Of a DNA stretch of 64,000 bases, positions 34,528-44,310 are shown one piece after another. The notes beneath the pieces are model-generated. The model had not been told where the DNA came from. It saw nothing but the letters and a program-made list of their open reading frames with translations, and ran no database searches. Each line of letters begins with the position of its first letter. Within the stretch, counting starts at the first letter, position 1. This DNA is from DATCHW01 sp963806045 (GTDB lineage Bacteria; Bacteroidota; Ignavibacteria; Tepidaquicellales; Tepidaquicellaceae). The stretch lies in assembly GCA_963806045.1 (NCBI GenBank), contig CAWDWP010000017.1:1-64000 (forward strand), given 5' to 3'. The position numbers were made by a program, and so were the translations under genes.

Positions 34528-35877
34528 CTACTTTCCGGAGACTTTTTTAATCAGCCATTGGGCCATTACATCGGCTTCTTTTTGTTTTAAGCCCTGATTT
34601 GGCATAGGCGGAAAAGCAGGATCAATTTTCTGCGGATTGTAAATGAATTCTGCGAGTTTTTTTACATCTCCGGCATATTTGGGTACTGTTTCCTGATATG
34701 GCGGTCCTACGAGCTTTACATCAAATTTATGACAGGCAATACACTTGGTATTATAGATAGCTTCGGGGTCTACACCTGTTGTTGATATGGTTTTGCCCTC
34801 AATTTCTTTTTTTAACTCTTCTGCTTTTTGAGTGACCGTGTACAAATGGGGTTTGATGGAATTTCCAAACGCCATCTGCTGCTGAATGACAGAAAATATA
34901 AATGTAAGAAATATCAGAAAGAAAGCAGGACTTGCATATTTAATTTCAGAGTTCCTGAGAGCGGCATACAGAAAATTGCATACGAGTAAAATTGATACAA
35001 TACTAATACCTGACAGAAAGAAATTCGAACCTGTTAATCCTGCCTGAGGTTCATTTATAAAATTCAGAATAAGGAAAAAAGGCTGAACCAACGATGCAAT
35101 AAGTGCGATATATATTCCTGTTTTTTGAGATAGTGATTTATATTTATCATCCATATCCTTTATCCCGCCCTGCCAGATAAAGAACAAGTATAGAATAGCT
35201 CCTCCCGAAATCGCAAAGGAAGCACTGACAAAATAAAAAAAGTTAAGCCAAATTTGTCCGTTTAAGAAAACACTCATTAAGCCGTTATTACTCTCCCAGC
35301 TTCCGGGATCTGATGCTATTGTATAACTTCCTACAAACAGAAATGATGCTATTATCAACAGCCACATACCAAAATTACCATATCTGACATTAGATTTTAA
35401 GATATTTATTTCAAACTCTCTGACTTCCGATGGCAGTGAAGAAGAATCATTATTAGTAAAAGTTTTAAAAGCCTTCAAGACATTTTCAATATGAAAAGTA
35501 TTTTTATAATTATAAATAAATATAAATGAAGCTATATACAACATAGTGGAAAGCAGAAAAAGACCAACTGAAATAACTTTTGCACCATAAAGAAACTGTG
35601 CATATATAACTGTGATTGTAAAAACAGGCAGAATTCCCATACCCCAGCCAAGATTTCTGCTGAATGTAAGTCTATCAATAATGTCTTTTGAAAAATTTAA
35701 AAAGAGCGGGTCTTTTGTTCTCCTGTATTTTGAATTAAAATATACAGATAAAATAGTTCCTCCGAAGAGCATTCCGATGAAAGGAAGAAACATAAGAAAA
35801 GCAATAACCTGAATAATATTAAGCAAAGCGATATGCTCCGTTGTTGGAGGATTTATTAACGAGTCTAATATATTCAT
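34528..35877 (-). CDS. membrane-anchored monohaem cytochrome c, operon end
   Basis: 449 residues: about eight predicted membrane helices (30-340), followed by a linker and a C-terminal cytochrome c domain with IYNTKCIACHKFD (CxxCH) and the Met ligand in FPPMPNQGL. The membrane part has no recognised family. It is 15 bases after ctaB and ends the respiratory operon, so it likely carries electrons to the oxidase or is a haem-handling subunit. Unlike the CoxB here, it brings its own cytochrome c domain. Confidence 0.75.
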   Translation of the reverse strand: MNILDSLINPPTTEHIALLNIIQVIAFLMFLPFIGMLFGGTILSVYFNSKYRRTKDPLFLNFSKDIIDRLTFSRNLGWGMGILPVFTITVIYAQFLYGAKVISVGLFLLSTMLYIASFIFIYNYKNTFHIENVLKAFKTFTNNDSSSLPSEVREFEINILKSNVRYGNFGMWLLIIASFLFVGSYTIASDPGSWESNNGLMSVFLNGQIWLNFFYFVSASFAISGGAILYLFFIWQGGIKDMDDKYKSLSQKTGIYIALIASLVQPFFLILNFINEPQAGLTGSNFFLSGISIVSILLVCNFLYAALRNSEIKYASPAFFLIFLTFIFSVIQQQMAFGNSIKPHLYTVTQKAEELKKEIEGKTISTTGVDPEAIYNTKCIACHKFDVKLVGPPYQETVPKYAGDVKKLAEFIYNPQKIDPAFPPMPNQGLKQKEADVMAQWLIKKVSGK

Positions 35878-35892
35878 ACCTGAGTAATCAAA

Positions 35893-36819
35893 TTATATAT
35901 TTTTGAAAATACTGAATAATTTATCTGATGATAATAATACTATTATTAATAATGTGTGAACATTAATTTTAACAAACATTTTGACAATATCTTTCTTTTC
36001 AGAGCCGGAGGATAAAAAAATCAACGAATTAAAAAGTAAAAATCCGGATGTTATTAGAAGAAGCACCAGACTAACAGAATAAATTACAATCCCGGAAAAC
36101 GCAATGGCAACTGAAATTAACATTGTAATTATTATCCAGACGAAAGTAATCCGCTTTATCTGAGTTTCAGAAAAAATATTATTTAATACCGGTAAACCTG
36201 CTTCGCTGTATTCCTTTCCGTAGAGAAGTAAAAGGAGCCAGAAGTGAGGAATTTGCCAGATGAAAAAATAAAATGAAATAAGATAAATATTGAAATCAAA
36301 GAGATTCCCTCCTGCGGCAGCCCAGCCGGCTAACGGAGGCAGTGCTCCAACAATAGAACCGGGGATAATAGCGAATGCGGATTTTCTCTTTAAAGGAGTG
36401 TAGATACCATTATACCAGAAGAAAGTGAATACTCCTATTACAAGAGTAGGAAAATTTGTAAAGAAATATAATATCAAAGAACCACCAAGCAAGAGAATGA
36501 CTGACAAATTAAGAACAAAACCTTTGGATACTTTCCCGGATGGAATGGGCCGGTGCAGAGTTCTTGGCATTAACTTATCGATTTCACTTTCCTGATATTG
36601 ATTTAATGCTGAAGAGCTGCAGGCTAGCAGAAAAATTCCAAGTACGGCAAATAATAAAGTTATATCAATTTTTTCAGCAGCAAGTATATATCCAAGAGCC
36701 GTAGTCAATGAAACCAGGATTGTGATTTTAATCTTAGTTAGTTCTGAGATTACAGACAATCTTTTCAATAATATATTTTTATCTGTCAATATTTCTGTTT
36801 TCGTAAGATTTTGCATCAT
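35893..36819 (-). CDS. ctaB: protohaem IX farnesyltransferase
   Basis: 308 residues, UbiA-type prenyltransferase that makes haem O for the oxidase. Nine predicted helices. The active-site loop is NQYQESEIDKLMPRTLHRP at about 74-92. The start overlaps the stop of coxB by 4 bases, so it is co-translated with subunit II. Normal length (about 290-310). Confidence 0.93.
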   Translation of the reverse strand: MMQNLTKTEILTDKNILLKRLSVISELTKIKITILVSLTTALGYILAAEKIDITLLFAVLGIFLLACSSSALNQYQESEIDKLMPRTLHRPIPSGKVSKGFVLNLSVILLLGGSLILYFFTNFPTLVIGVFTFFWYNGIYTPLKRKSAFAIIPGSIVGALPPLAGWAAAGGNLFDFNIYLISFYFFIWQIPHFWLLLLLYGKEYSEAGLPVLNNIFSETQIKRITFVWIIITMLISVAIAFSGIVIYSVSLVLLLITSGFLLFNSLIFLSSGSEKKDIVKMFVKINVHTLLIIVLLSSDKLFSIFKNI

Positions 36820-37484
36820 TTAGTCTTCACTGAATCTATTGTCATATTTGTGTTTTTTAATGTGTCTGTTTTTAACGAATCTATTTTTGGCATCTCATTA
36901 TACCAGACATTGAATTTATCTTGCGGAATCACAACACAGCTTGACCGCATATAAGCATGATTCAATCCGCAATATTCAGCGCATTGTATCGTATAGGTGC
37001 CTTCGTTTTCCGGTAAAAACCACAGGTAATTTGTACGTCCGGGAATTACATCTTCCTTTACCCTGAAATCTTTCAGGTAAAAACTATGATTTACATCGAC
37101 GGAAATAAGTTCTACTTTAACAGGTTTATTGACCGGAATAAAAAGAGTGTCGCTTTTTTTGCCATTTTCATATTCATAACTCCATTGCCACATTCTTGCA
37201 GTCACCTTAACCAGCATAGCATCCGGAGGAGGATTTCTCATATATTTGAATCCTGAATAACCAAAGAAGAACATAACCAGAACAAGCAAAGTTGGAATAA
37301 CAGTCCATAAAACTTCCAGCAAAGTATTTCCGGTTATATTTGAAGTCGGGACAGGGTTTCTTTTTTTATTATATTTAATTACGAAATAGATCATCGTAAC
37401 CGTAACTCCCAGCAGAAGGAATACTGATACTGCTACGATAAAGAAAAATGTTGTATCGGTTTGATTTATTATGTTTTGTTTCAT
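36816..37484 (-). CDS. coxB: cytochrome c oxidase subunit II
   Basis: 222 residues: two membrane helices (about 13-36 and 57-76) and a periplasmic cupredoxin with the complete CuA site His133 (VNHSFYL), Cys168, Glu170, Cys172, His176 and Met179 (QCAEYCGLNHAYM). There is no fused cytochrome c domain, so a separate donor (ActE-like, the monohaem cytochrome at 40939, or the 449-residue protein) is required. It overlaps the subunit IV stop by 4 bases. Confidence 0.95.
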   Translation of the reverse strand: MKQNIINQTDTTFFFIVAVSVFLLLGVTVTMIYFVIKYNKKRNPVPTSNITGNTLLEVLWTVIPTLLVLVMFFFGYSGFKYMRNPPPDAMLVKVTARMWQWSYEYENGKKSDTLFIPVNKPVKVELISVDVNHSFYLKDFRVKEDVIPGRTNYLWFLPENEGTYTIQCAEYCGLNHAYMRSSCVVIPQDKFNVWYNEMPKIDSLKTDTLKNTNMTIDSVKTK

Positions 37485-37795
37485 TTTACCGGAGCCCTGT
37501 AAGTTAAGTCAAAAAAGGTTAAAATAATCATAGTTAAAAATATCACGATGCAGACGGAAATAAAAATCTTAAAAACTTTATTATCAAATTTAACATGCAT
37601 AAAATAGTTGGCAACCATACCTGCTTTGATTAATGCAATAGCCAGTGCAACCGAAACGGCAAGTCCGGCGAGATTAATCCCTGCCAATGCAACTGTGATT
37701 ACCGTTAATCCAACCAGTCCTAACCACACAGAAATATACAAACCATAACCTGAAGTATGACCGTGTTCTGTATTTATTTCAGTATTAGTATCCAT
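37481..37795 (-). CDS. cytochrome c oxidase subunit IV family protein
   Basis: 104 residues, three membrane helices (about 16-36, 44-62, 76-97) with the typical ALIKAGMVANYFMHVKF motif of prokaryotic oxidase subunit IV (CoxD/CtaF). Located between subunits III and II, with 4-base overlap to the next gene. It stabilises the oxidase core. Confidence 0.88.
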   Translation of the reverse strand: MDTNTEINTEHGHTSGYGLYISVWLGLVGLTVITVALAGINLAGLAVSVALAIALIKAGMVANYFMHVKFDNKVFKIFISVCIVIFLTMIILTFFDLTYRAPVK

Positions 37796-37801
37796 AAAAA
37801 A

Positions 37802-38440
37802 TTAATGAATTAAATAAAATAACGGGAATAAAAATATCCAGATAATATCAACGAGGTGCCAGTACAATCCTGCATTCTCGAATTTCTGGAAATTTGTTGC
37901 CGTGATTTTTTCCTTATAAATAAAATAATAAATGAAACTAAAGAAAATGAGCCCAACAATTACATGTAAACCATGCAGCCCTGTCATCACAAAATATAAA
38001 CCAAAGAATACAGATTCTCCGTTAGACATATCTGCAAGGGCGGGTCCTTTTGGATAAATTCCATGTTGAAATTTTGTTGACCATTCAAAGAACTTGTTCA
38101 CTAAAAATGCAATTCCGCACAGAAACGTAAACCCCAGCATTAATTTTGAAAATCTTATCTGATTTTTCTGAAGCGCTATTATAGCTATTACTACGGTGAG
38201 ACTGCTTGTAAGAAGGATAATTGTATTAACAGTACCTATTACAGGATCAAGATGCAGGGCGGCAGCAGTAAATGCGTCGCTATACAAATACCTGTAAGAA
38301 GCATACAATAAAAACATCCCTCCGAATAAAAGCAATTCTGTAAATAGAAATAACCACATACCCATCTTAGAGCCCATATCATCACGGTGGGTATGGGGTT
38401 CAGCATGGGTTTCCAACACTATTTCCGATTCTTGATTCAT
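37802..38440 (-). CDS. coxC: cytochrome c oxidase subunit III
   Basis: 212 residues, five predicted helices of the short (helices III-VII) subunit III type. Markers: GMWLFLFTELLLFGGMF, FGLYFVMTGLHGLHVIVG and the C-terminal YWHLVDIIWIFLFPLFYL. It lies 39 bases after subunit I and 6 before subunit IV. Confidence 0.93.
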   Translation of the reverse strand: MNQESEIVLETHAEPHTHRDDMGSKMGMWLFLFTELLLFGGMFLLYASYRYLYSDAFTAAALHLDPVIGTVNTIILLTSSLTVVIAIIALQKNQIRFSKLMLGFTFLCGIAFLVNKFFEWSTKFQHGIYPKGPALADMSNGESVFFGLYFVMTGLHGLHVIVGLIFFSFIYYFIYKEKITATNFQKFENAGLYWHLVDIIWIFLFPLFYLIH

Positions 38441-38479
38441 AATTTAAAATTTATTCAGTAATTTTTTCAGCCAGCATAA

Positions 38480-40096
38480 TTATGATCTGTCATACGGACC
38501 TTTTGTTATGACAGGAATTTTATCAAAATTTTCCAATGGAGGAGGAGAAGATATTGTCCATTCAAGAGTAGTACCTCCCCATGGATTCATAGGTGCTTTT
38601 GAACCACGTTTAAGAGCGCTTATTAAATTTCCGAACATTAACAATATCCCGGTTATCATAATCCAGGAACCAATTGTCGCTATGATATGATATGGTTTGA
38701 ATTGAGGTAAATAATCATAATATCTTCTTGGCATTCCAAGATAACCCATCAGAAACATCGGAAAATATAAGCCATTGAATCCAATAATAAATATCCATCC
38801 TGCTATCTTTGCGATTTTTTCATTATACATCTTACCAAACATTTTCGGAAACCAGTAATGAAGACCGGCAAAGAATAAAGTACCCATTCCGCCGAACATT
38901 ACATAATGGAAGTGTGCGACTACGAAATAGGTATCCGTAAGATGTATATCGGTATTCAATGCACCGAGGACAAGACCGGTTAAACCTCCTATCGAGAAAA
39001 CGACAATGAAAAAAAGAACGAAAAGCATCGGCGGCCTTACATCGATTGAACCTTTATACATAGTCGCAACCCAATTGAATATTTTTACTCCTGAAGGTAT
39101 TGCTACAAGAAAAGTAAGAAGAGAAAATATTACTCTGGATGTATCACTTATTCCGCTTGAAAACATATGGTGCCCCCATACAAGATATCCGACAAAGGCA
39201 ATTGCAAGGCTTGACATTGCGATAGGACCATATCCGAATATATTTTTCTTTGAAAATGTCGGAATAATTTCCGAAACTAATCCCATTGCAGGTAATATCA
39301 TAATATAGACTGCAGGATGTGAATAAATCCAGAACATATGCTGATAAAGAAGAGGGTCGCCTCCAAGTGCCGGGTCGAATATTCCAATTCCGAAAAATCT
39401 TTCAAGAATTATCAGTAACAAAGTAATGCCAATTATAGGAGTAGCTAAGACTTGTATCCAGGCTGTCGCATAAAGTCCCCAGGCGAACAGCGGCATTCTA
39501 AACCAACCCATACCCGGAGCACGCAGCCTATGGATCGTTGTAATAAAATTTAAGCCCGTAAGAATTGAGGAGAATCCGATAATAAAAACTGCGAAAACTG
39601 CGAGAGAGACATTGCTCGAAGTTCTAAGACTATAAGGTACATAAAATGTCCAACCCGTATCAATAAATCCACCGGCAGTATACATTGATACAATGGCAAG
39701 AACTGCTCCAATCATATATAAGTACCAGGAAAGTAAATTCAACCTGGGAAAAGAAACATCCTTGGCACCCAACATAATCGGCAAAAAGAAATTTCCGAAA
39801 ACAGCAGGTAAACCGGGAATTATAAACAGGAAAATCATTATCACTCCATGAAGAGTAAATAATGAATTATAAGTTTGAGCTGACATGATTGCCCCTCCCG
39901 GAGCAAGCATTTCGAGTCTCATAAAAAAGCCTATTGTCATTGCCGTTAAAAAGAAAGTAAGCATAGCAGCAAGGTACATAAGTCCTATTCTTTTATGATC
40001 GGTAGAAAGCAGCCAGGAAAGAATACCTGTATGCTTGCCTTTATAATCATAAAAAGTTTCAGCAGCCGGATTCTGTACAATTACACCGTTTGACAT
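38480..40096 (-). CDS. coxA: cytochrome c oxidase subunit I, A2-type haem-copper oxidase
   Basis: 538 residues, twelve helices. His83 (TLHGVIM) is a haem a ligand. The CuB site is YSHPAVYIM (Tyr258, Ser259, His260, Tyr264) and WGHHMF, with the haem ligands in HFHYVMFGG. The usual E of the HPEVY motif is Ala and is preceded by Tyr-Ser, the hallmark of A2-type oxidases, as in Rhodothermus and Thermus caa3 enzymes. The cross-linked Tyr264 and K-channel side are retained. It is preceded by SCO and followed by subunits III, IV and II. Confidence 0.96.
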   Translation of the reverse strand: MSNGVIVQNPAAETFYDYKGKHTGILSWLLSTDHKRIGLMYLAAMLTFFLTAMTIGFFMRLEMLAPGGAIMSAQTYNSLFTLHGVIMIFLFIIPGLPAVFGNFFLPIMLGAKDVSFPRLNLLSWYLYMIGAVLAIVSMYTAGGFIDTGWTFYVPYSLRTSSNVSLAVFAVFIIGFSSILTGLNFITTIHRLRAPGMGWFRMPLFAWGLYATAWIQVLATPIIGITLLLIILERFFGIGIFDPALGGDPLLYQHMFWIYSHPAVYIMILPAMGLVSEIIPTFSKKNIFGYGPIAMSSLAIAFVGYLVWGHHMFSSGISDTSRVIFSLLTFLVAIPSGVKIFNWVATMYKGSIDVRPPMLFVLFFIVVFSIGGLTGLVLGALNTDIHLTDTYFVVAHFHYVMFGGMGTLFFAGLHYWFPKMFGKMYNEKIAKIAGWIFIIGFNGLYFPMFLMGYLGMPRRYYDYLPQFKPYHIIATIGSWIMITGILLMFGNLISALKRGSKAPMNPWGGTTLEWTISSPPPLENFDKIPVITKGPYDRS

Positions 40097-40100
40097 AAAT

Positions 40101-40937
40101 TTAATTCTCTTTATTTTGAATATTATCCGAATTTTTATTCTTTAAATCTTTTTTCTTCATAACCCTTAGAAAAATCACGAATCCAAGTATGAATAAAATT
40201 ACTCCGCCTCCTGCAATTCGTGTTATGTTTAAAGCATATTTTCTTCCTTCAGGGTCATAACTGAAGCATAGCGTCATAACTTTTGCAATCGTCGAACCTA
40301 CTTTTCCTTCTGATGCTTCAATAATTGCCATTTTCATATCGAAAGGGTTAAAATCAGTTCCATAAAGATATCTTACAACTTTTCCATTCGGAGACAACAT
40401 AGTGAGCACTCCGCTATGAATAAAATCTTCCCCTTGCTTGATATATCTGAAACCAACTGCATCCGTCAGACGGGCTATATTTGCACTATCAGCAGTATAA
40501 AATATCCAGGCATCGGAGGGAATAATTTTATTTCTGATTATTTTAAAGTAATTTTTCTTTTTTTCGGCAGCCATAACGTAATTTTCTGTAGGGTCAAAGC
40601 TCACAGTAACAATTTTATAATCATGCCCGGCAACCAAATCCATTTTACCTATCACCTCGGCTACACCTGAAAGCAACGGACTGCATATACCCGGACAGCG
40701 AAAATATACAAGACTTAAAATAATCGGTTTGGAGTTATCAATAATATCTTTTAGCTTTACTGAATTTCCTGATTCATCTATCAGAGTTATATCGTCAGAT
40801 ATAGTCTGTCCTAATTTCTCATCTATCCCGACCTGTGATTTGGGTTTATCATTTTGATTTGCAAATACACTTTCATTATTGGGTAAAAATGTTATTGAAA
40901 TAATAAATATTAAAAATATAAAAAATTTTGTTTTCAC
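40101..40937 (-). CDS. SCO1/SenC copper-delivery protein
   Basis: Thioredoxin-fold copper chaperone for the CuA site. With the GTG at 40937, one base after the preceding stop, the protein has 278 residues with a clean signal anchor (KTKFFIFLIFIISITFL). An ATG at 40979 would add 14 residues overlapping the upstream gene. Cu-binding CPGIC (Cys81 and Cys85) and His174 (FIHSG) are present. A C-terminal membrane helix (about 248-267) is unusual for SCO. It lies directly upstream of subunit I, where it is needed. Confidence 0.88.
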   Translation of the reverse strand: MKTKFFIFLIFIISITFLPNNESVFANQNDKPKSQVGIDEKLGQTISDDITLIDESGNSVKLKDIIDNSKPIILSLVYFRCPGICSPLLSGVAEVIGKMDLVAGHDYKIVTVSFDPTENYVMAAEKKKNYFKIIRNKIIPSDAWIFYTADSANIARLTDAVGFRYIKQGEDFIHSGVLTMLSPNGKVVRYLYGTDFNPFDMKMAIIEASEGKVGSTIAKVMTLCFSYDPEGRKYALNITRIAGGGVILFILGFVIFLRVMKKKDLKNKNSDNIQNKEN

Positions 40938-40938
40938 T

Positions 40939-41829
40939 TTATTGTATAAATAATTTTTGTAAATACCGGAAAACCACACTAACTTCTTCTTTTTGAAGTG
41001 TTATGGCTTCTGATGAAAATCCTTTCTGAATGGGATTTACTCCTATAAAATTAACAAATTGCGTCTCATTTTCATTCCACTTCCCGAATGAAAGTAAACT
41101 AAATAATGCTCTATTCATATCTAATGTAATATTCCGGAATATTTCGGCTCCCTTTTCAGTTTTATCACTTTTAATTTTTTCAACAAGAATTTTTATTTTT
41201 TCATTTCTTGCGGAATTTTCATTTACTAAAATTTTAATTGCTGATGAAACCGGAATCTGATTTGGCTGTTTAACTCCGGCGGATAAGGAATATTGTGAAT
41301 CAAGAGCTTTTAAATCCTCCGGGCTATCTTTCGGAAAATCGTTATTGAATGTCCTGACATAATGAATCACTGAAAATCTTTCTTCTGGGGAAAGGTTTAC
41401 AAACTGTGCCATTGAACTACCAGGAATACCTTCACTTAAAGTTTTAAACATCTGAGATATTTTATTTCCATTTTTCCATCCGGTTAAAACAGTAAAATTT
41501 CTGGGTGGAGGATTGAGAGTTTTACCGGCTACGCCATCTCCTTTACCTTCCGTTCCGTGACAACTGACGCAATTTGTTTCGAATATAGTTTTCCCCTTAG
41601 TAATTTTTTCGGGAGTTGATTTACTTTCAGCATTGACATCCACAGGTGGAGTGATTGTTCCTTTAACAGTAATAAGTTCCGGGGTAATTTTTAATGTATC
41701 AGGAACAAAAGGTACAAATTTTGATTCTGTTATTACTCTTATCTTATCGAGATACATCGTTCCGAGACTAATGATAAGAATCAGAACCACAATATAAAAA
41801 ATTCCGTAATATTTTAGATAACTTTTCAT
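40939..41829 (-). CDS. membrane-anchored monohaem cytochrome c
   Basis: 296 residues: an N-terminal membrane helix (about 8-26), a linker, and a class I cytochrome c domain with CVSCH at 87-91 and Met140 as the likely sixth ligand (SSMAQF). A helical tail of about 90 residues follows. It lies between actF and SCO. Since subunit II has no cytochrome domain, this is a good candidate for the ActE-type shuttle between complex III and the oxidase. A second ActE-like domain is fused to ActD (43103-44308). Confidence 0.82.
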   Translation of the reverse strand: MKSYLKYYGIFYIVVLILIISLGTMYLDKIRVITESKFVPFVPDTLKITPELITVKGTITPPVDVNAESKSTPEKITKGKTIFETNCVSCHGTEGKGDGVAGKTLNPPPRNFTVLTGWKNGNKISQMFKTLSEGIPGSSMAQFVNLSPEERFSVIHYVRTFNNDFPKDSPEDLKALDSQYSLSAGVKQPNQIPVSSAIKILVNENSARNEKIKILVEKIKSDKTEKGAEIFRNITLDMNRALFSLLSFGKWNENETQFVNFIGVNPIQKGFSSEAITLQKEEVSVVFRYLQKLFIQ

Positions 41830-41874
41830 TTTAATAAAATCATTTGAAGATAACTTTCATATACTATAACAATT

Positions 41875-43065
41875 TTAGTCAATTGATAAATCCGGATATA
41901 GCGTAAGATTGATGCCTCCTTCAAGTTTCGGATCACCAACAGGCATCAAATTATTATTTTTAGATTTTAATTTGAACAAGAGCATTATAATACCTACTGC
42001 TGCAACCGGGAACCCAATCTCAACCCATCCGAATACGATTCCGCTTTTGTCAAATGTTGGCATTACAAGCCAGTATAAATCAAGATAATGAGCAGCTAAT
42101 AACCAGATACTCATAACTTTTAACGTCTTTAAATTCGTTTTTGCATAACTCGGAATTAATACTAGGAATGGAATTATAAAATGTATGAACACCATTCCGA
42201 GAGAAAAATATACCCAGCTTCCGTTCATCCTGTTAAGAAACCAATAATTTTCTTCCGGTAAATTTGCATACCAGATTAAAAGATATTGAGAAAATGCAAT
42301 GTATGCCCAAAATATATTAAATGCAAAAAGTAATATCCCAACACTGTGTAAATGTTTATTGTTAATCCTTGAATCAAAAAATTTTCCTTCAAGTGTAAAT
42401 ATAGTAACTAAAGCGAACGATGCGATTCCCGCAACCAGGGTTCCTGCAAAATAATAAACGCCGTAAATTGTAGAGTACCAGTGAGGCTCAAGGCTCATCA
42501 TTAAATCTATGGCTGCAAAAGTAAGAGTGATTATAAAAACAGGAGCGAAAGCAACCGAGAGTTTAATATTATTCTTTGTATATTTCACATCGTTATTTGT
42601 GTCCTGCAGTTTTGAATTTCTGTTAATTAAATAGTAAAAAAGAATCCAGATAAAGATATAAATAGCAATTCTTATAATGAAAAAATTCAAATTCAAATAT
42701 GGAGATTTTCCCTCCAGGATAGGATCATTCGCGACTATGTTTGTATTAGTCCAGTGATATAATGTGTTTGCACCGAGAATAATCGGGATGACAAGAATTA
42801 AGAGAAGCGGAATCGGGGCAGAAAGAAATTCTGCAATCCTTCTGAAAGGAGTGCTCCAGATAGCCCCTGCCATATATTCTATTGCGACGAATGCTAAAGA
42901 ACCCAGACCAATACTTGCTATGAACATAAACATTATAAGATAATTATACAGCGCTCTCTCAGTCTGGAAAATAAAAGACAGAATAATGAGCAAACCTCCG
43001 ATAATGGTTAAAGTTAAACCGATTGTTGAAATTTTCTTTGGTAACTCTTTTTTTTGATAATCCAT
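41875..43065 (-). CDS. actF: alternative complex III subunit ActF
   Basis: 396 residues, about ten predicted membrane helices, a member of the ActF/quinol:cytochrome c oxidoreductase membrane family. Motifs such as WSTPFRRIAEF and LEPHWYSTIYGVYYFAG are typical. It lies at the conserved position after actDE. Confidence 0.9.
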   Translation of the reverse strand: MDYQKKELPKKISTIGLTLTIIGGLLIILSFIFQTERALYNYLIMFMFIASIGLGSLAFVAIEYMAGAIWSTPFRRIAEFLSAPIPLLLILVIPIILGANTLYHWTNTNIVANDPILEGKSPYLNLNFFIIRIAIYIFIWILFYYLINRNSKLQDTNNDVKYTKNNIKLSVAFAPVFIITLTFAAIDLMMSLEPHWYSTIYGVYYFAGTLVAGIASFALVTIFTLEGKFFDSRINNKHLHSVGILLFAFNIFWAYIAFSQYLLIWYANLPEENYWFLNRMNGSWVYFSLGMVFIHFIIPFLVLIPSYAKTNLKTLKVMSIWLLAAHYLDLYWLVMPTFDKSGIVFGWVEIGFPVAAVGIIMLLFKLKSKNNNLMPVGDPKLEGGINLTLYPDLSID

Positions 43066-43102
43066 AAATATCTTATAAAATCTTTTAAATTATTTCCCTA
43101 AA

Positions 43103-44308
43103 TTATTTTACTTCCAGGTCAGAATCTTTTGCATTTTGTGACCTTTGCAATGCCCTGATATAATGTATTATTGCCCAGATATCATCACTTGATATTTGTT
43201 TAGCGTAACTTGGCATAACATTTTGTCCATTCATAACCACGTGAAATATATTACCATCCTGCCAGTTTCTAACTTTATCAGAATGAAGGCTTGGTGGATT
43301 TGGAAATTGTCCGTTCAATCTGCTATCACCTTTTCCATAATAACCGTGACAGGGTGAGCAGTATGTATTAAACCTGCTCTTCCCTTTTTCGAGTATTTCC
43401 GGAGTAACCGGTAAAGGATTAGCAGTAAATTTAACTGACGAATCCGGCATTCCTTTATACAGATATGGCAAATGTCCTCTTGCAACTGTGCCCGGAACGG
43501 GATTTCTCATTCCCCTTCCATCTGCAAAGAATGTGCTTGAGGTTTGAGGCTTAATTTTCGCCTGCTCCCACATCCAGTCAAAGGGAACATTATATATCAT
43601 TACGTTTAATGCTAAATATGTAGCAATTGAAACAAATATGAAAACAGATATGAGAAGAACTATAAATTTTCCATTAAATATTGGTGTTTTAACTTTATCC
43701 TCTTCAGTTTCAAAATAGTTAACATAACTAATCTGAACGCTTCCAAGACCTTCAAACATTTTTACAACTTCGCTCAAATTAAATTTTTCATCATCTGATT
43801 GAATCATTACACCATACCGGTCAGTGGAAACTCGCTTCATATATTCAGTATCCATCAAAGGGTTATTTATCCAGGGAAGTTTATTAAAGAGAAATAACAT
43901 TAATCCGATCGTGGAAATCCCGCCTAAAAGAATTGTCAATTCAAACGTAATAGGAATAGAAGGAGGCAAGGCAAAAAATGGTTTACCGCCTATTATACTT
44001 TTATAATCAATTCCGGATATATACCCAATCATTAATAATGCACCAAGCATTCCTAATGCTCCGAACACAAAAACAAAAGAACCAAGTTTAGTCGGTTTTA
44101 ATTTCATAGTGTCACCCAAACCGTGAATTGGATAAGGTGTATTAACATCAAATTTTGTATAGCCTTCAGATACAACTTTTTCTGCCGCCGCCACTATTTT
44201 AACCGGGTTATCAAATAACGCTGTTACTGCATAAAGTTTATCAGACCTCGGGTCTATTCCCAAATCTTTATCAATTTCCTGAAACTTATGTTTTAATTTT
44301 TTAAACAT
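43103..44308 (-). CDS. ActD-ActE fusion (DUF3341 plus monohaem cytochrome c)
   Basis: 401 residues. Residues 24-200 are the DUF3341 ActD domain (LYAVTALFDNPVKIV, PYPIHGLGD) with two helices (about 76-98 and 118-140). A third helix (213-235) leads to a periplasmic cytochrome c domain at 303-390 with CSPCH at 317-321 and Met365 (VMPSY). In the classical complex ActD and ActE are separate, so this fusion fixes one haem next to the ActD subunit. It follows actC by 2 bases. Confidence 0.9.
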   Translation of the reverse strand: MFKKLKHKFQEIDKDLGIDPRSDKLYAVTALFDNPVKIVAAAEKVVSEGYTKFDVNTPYPIHGLGDTMKLKPTKLGSFVFVFGALGMLGALLMIGYISGIDYKSIIGGKPFFALPPSIPITFELTILLGGISTIGLMLFLFNKLPWINNPLMDTEYMKRVSTDRYGVMIQSDDEKFNLSEVVKMFEGLGSVQISYVNYFETEEDKVKTPIFNGKFIVLLISVFIFVSIATYLALNVMIYNVPFDWMWEQAKIKPQTSSTFFADGRGMRNPVPGTVARGHLPYLYKGMPDSSVKFTANPLPVTPEILEKGKSRFNTYCSPCHGYYGKGDSRLNGQFPNPPSLHSDKVRNWQDGNIFHVVMNGQNVMPSYAKQISSDDIWAIIHYIRALQRSQNAKDSDLEVK

Positions 44309-44310
44309 AA

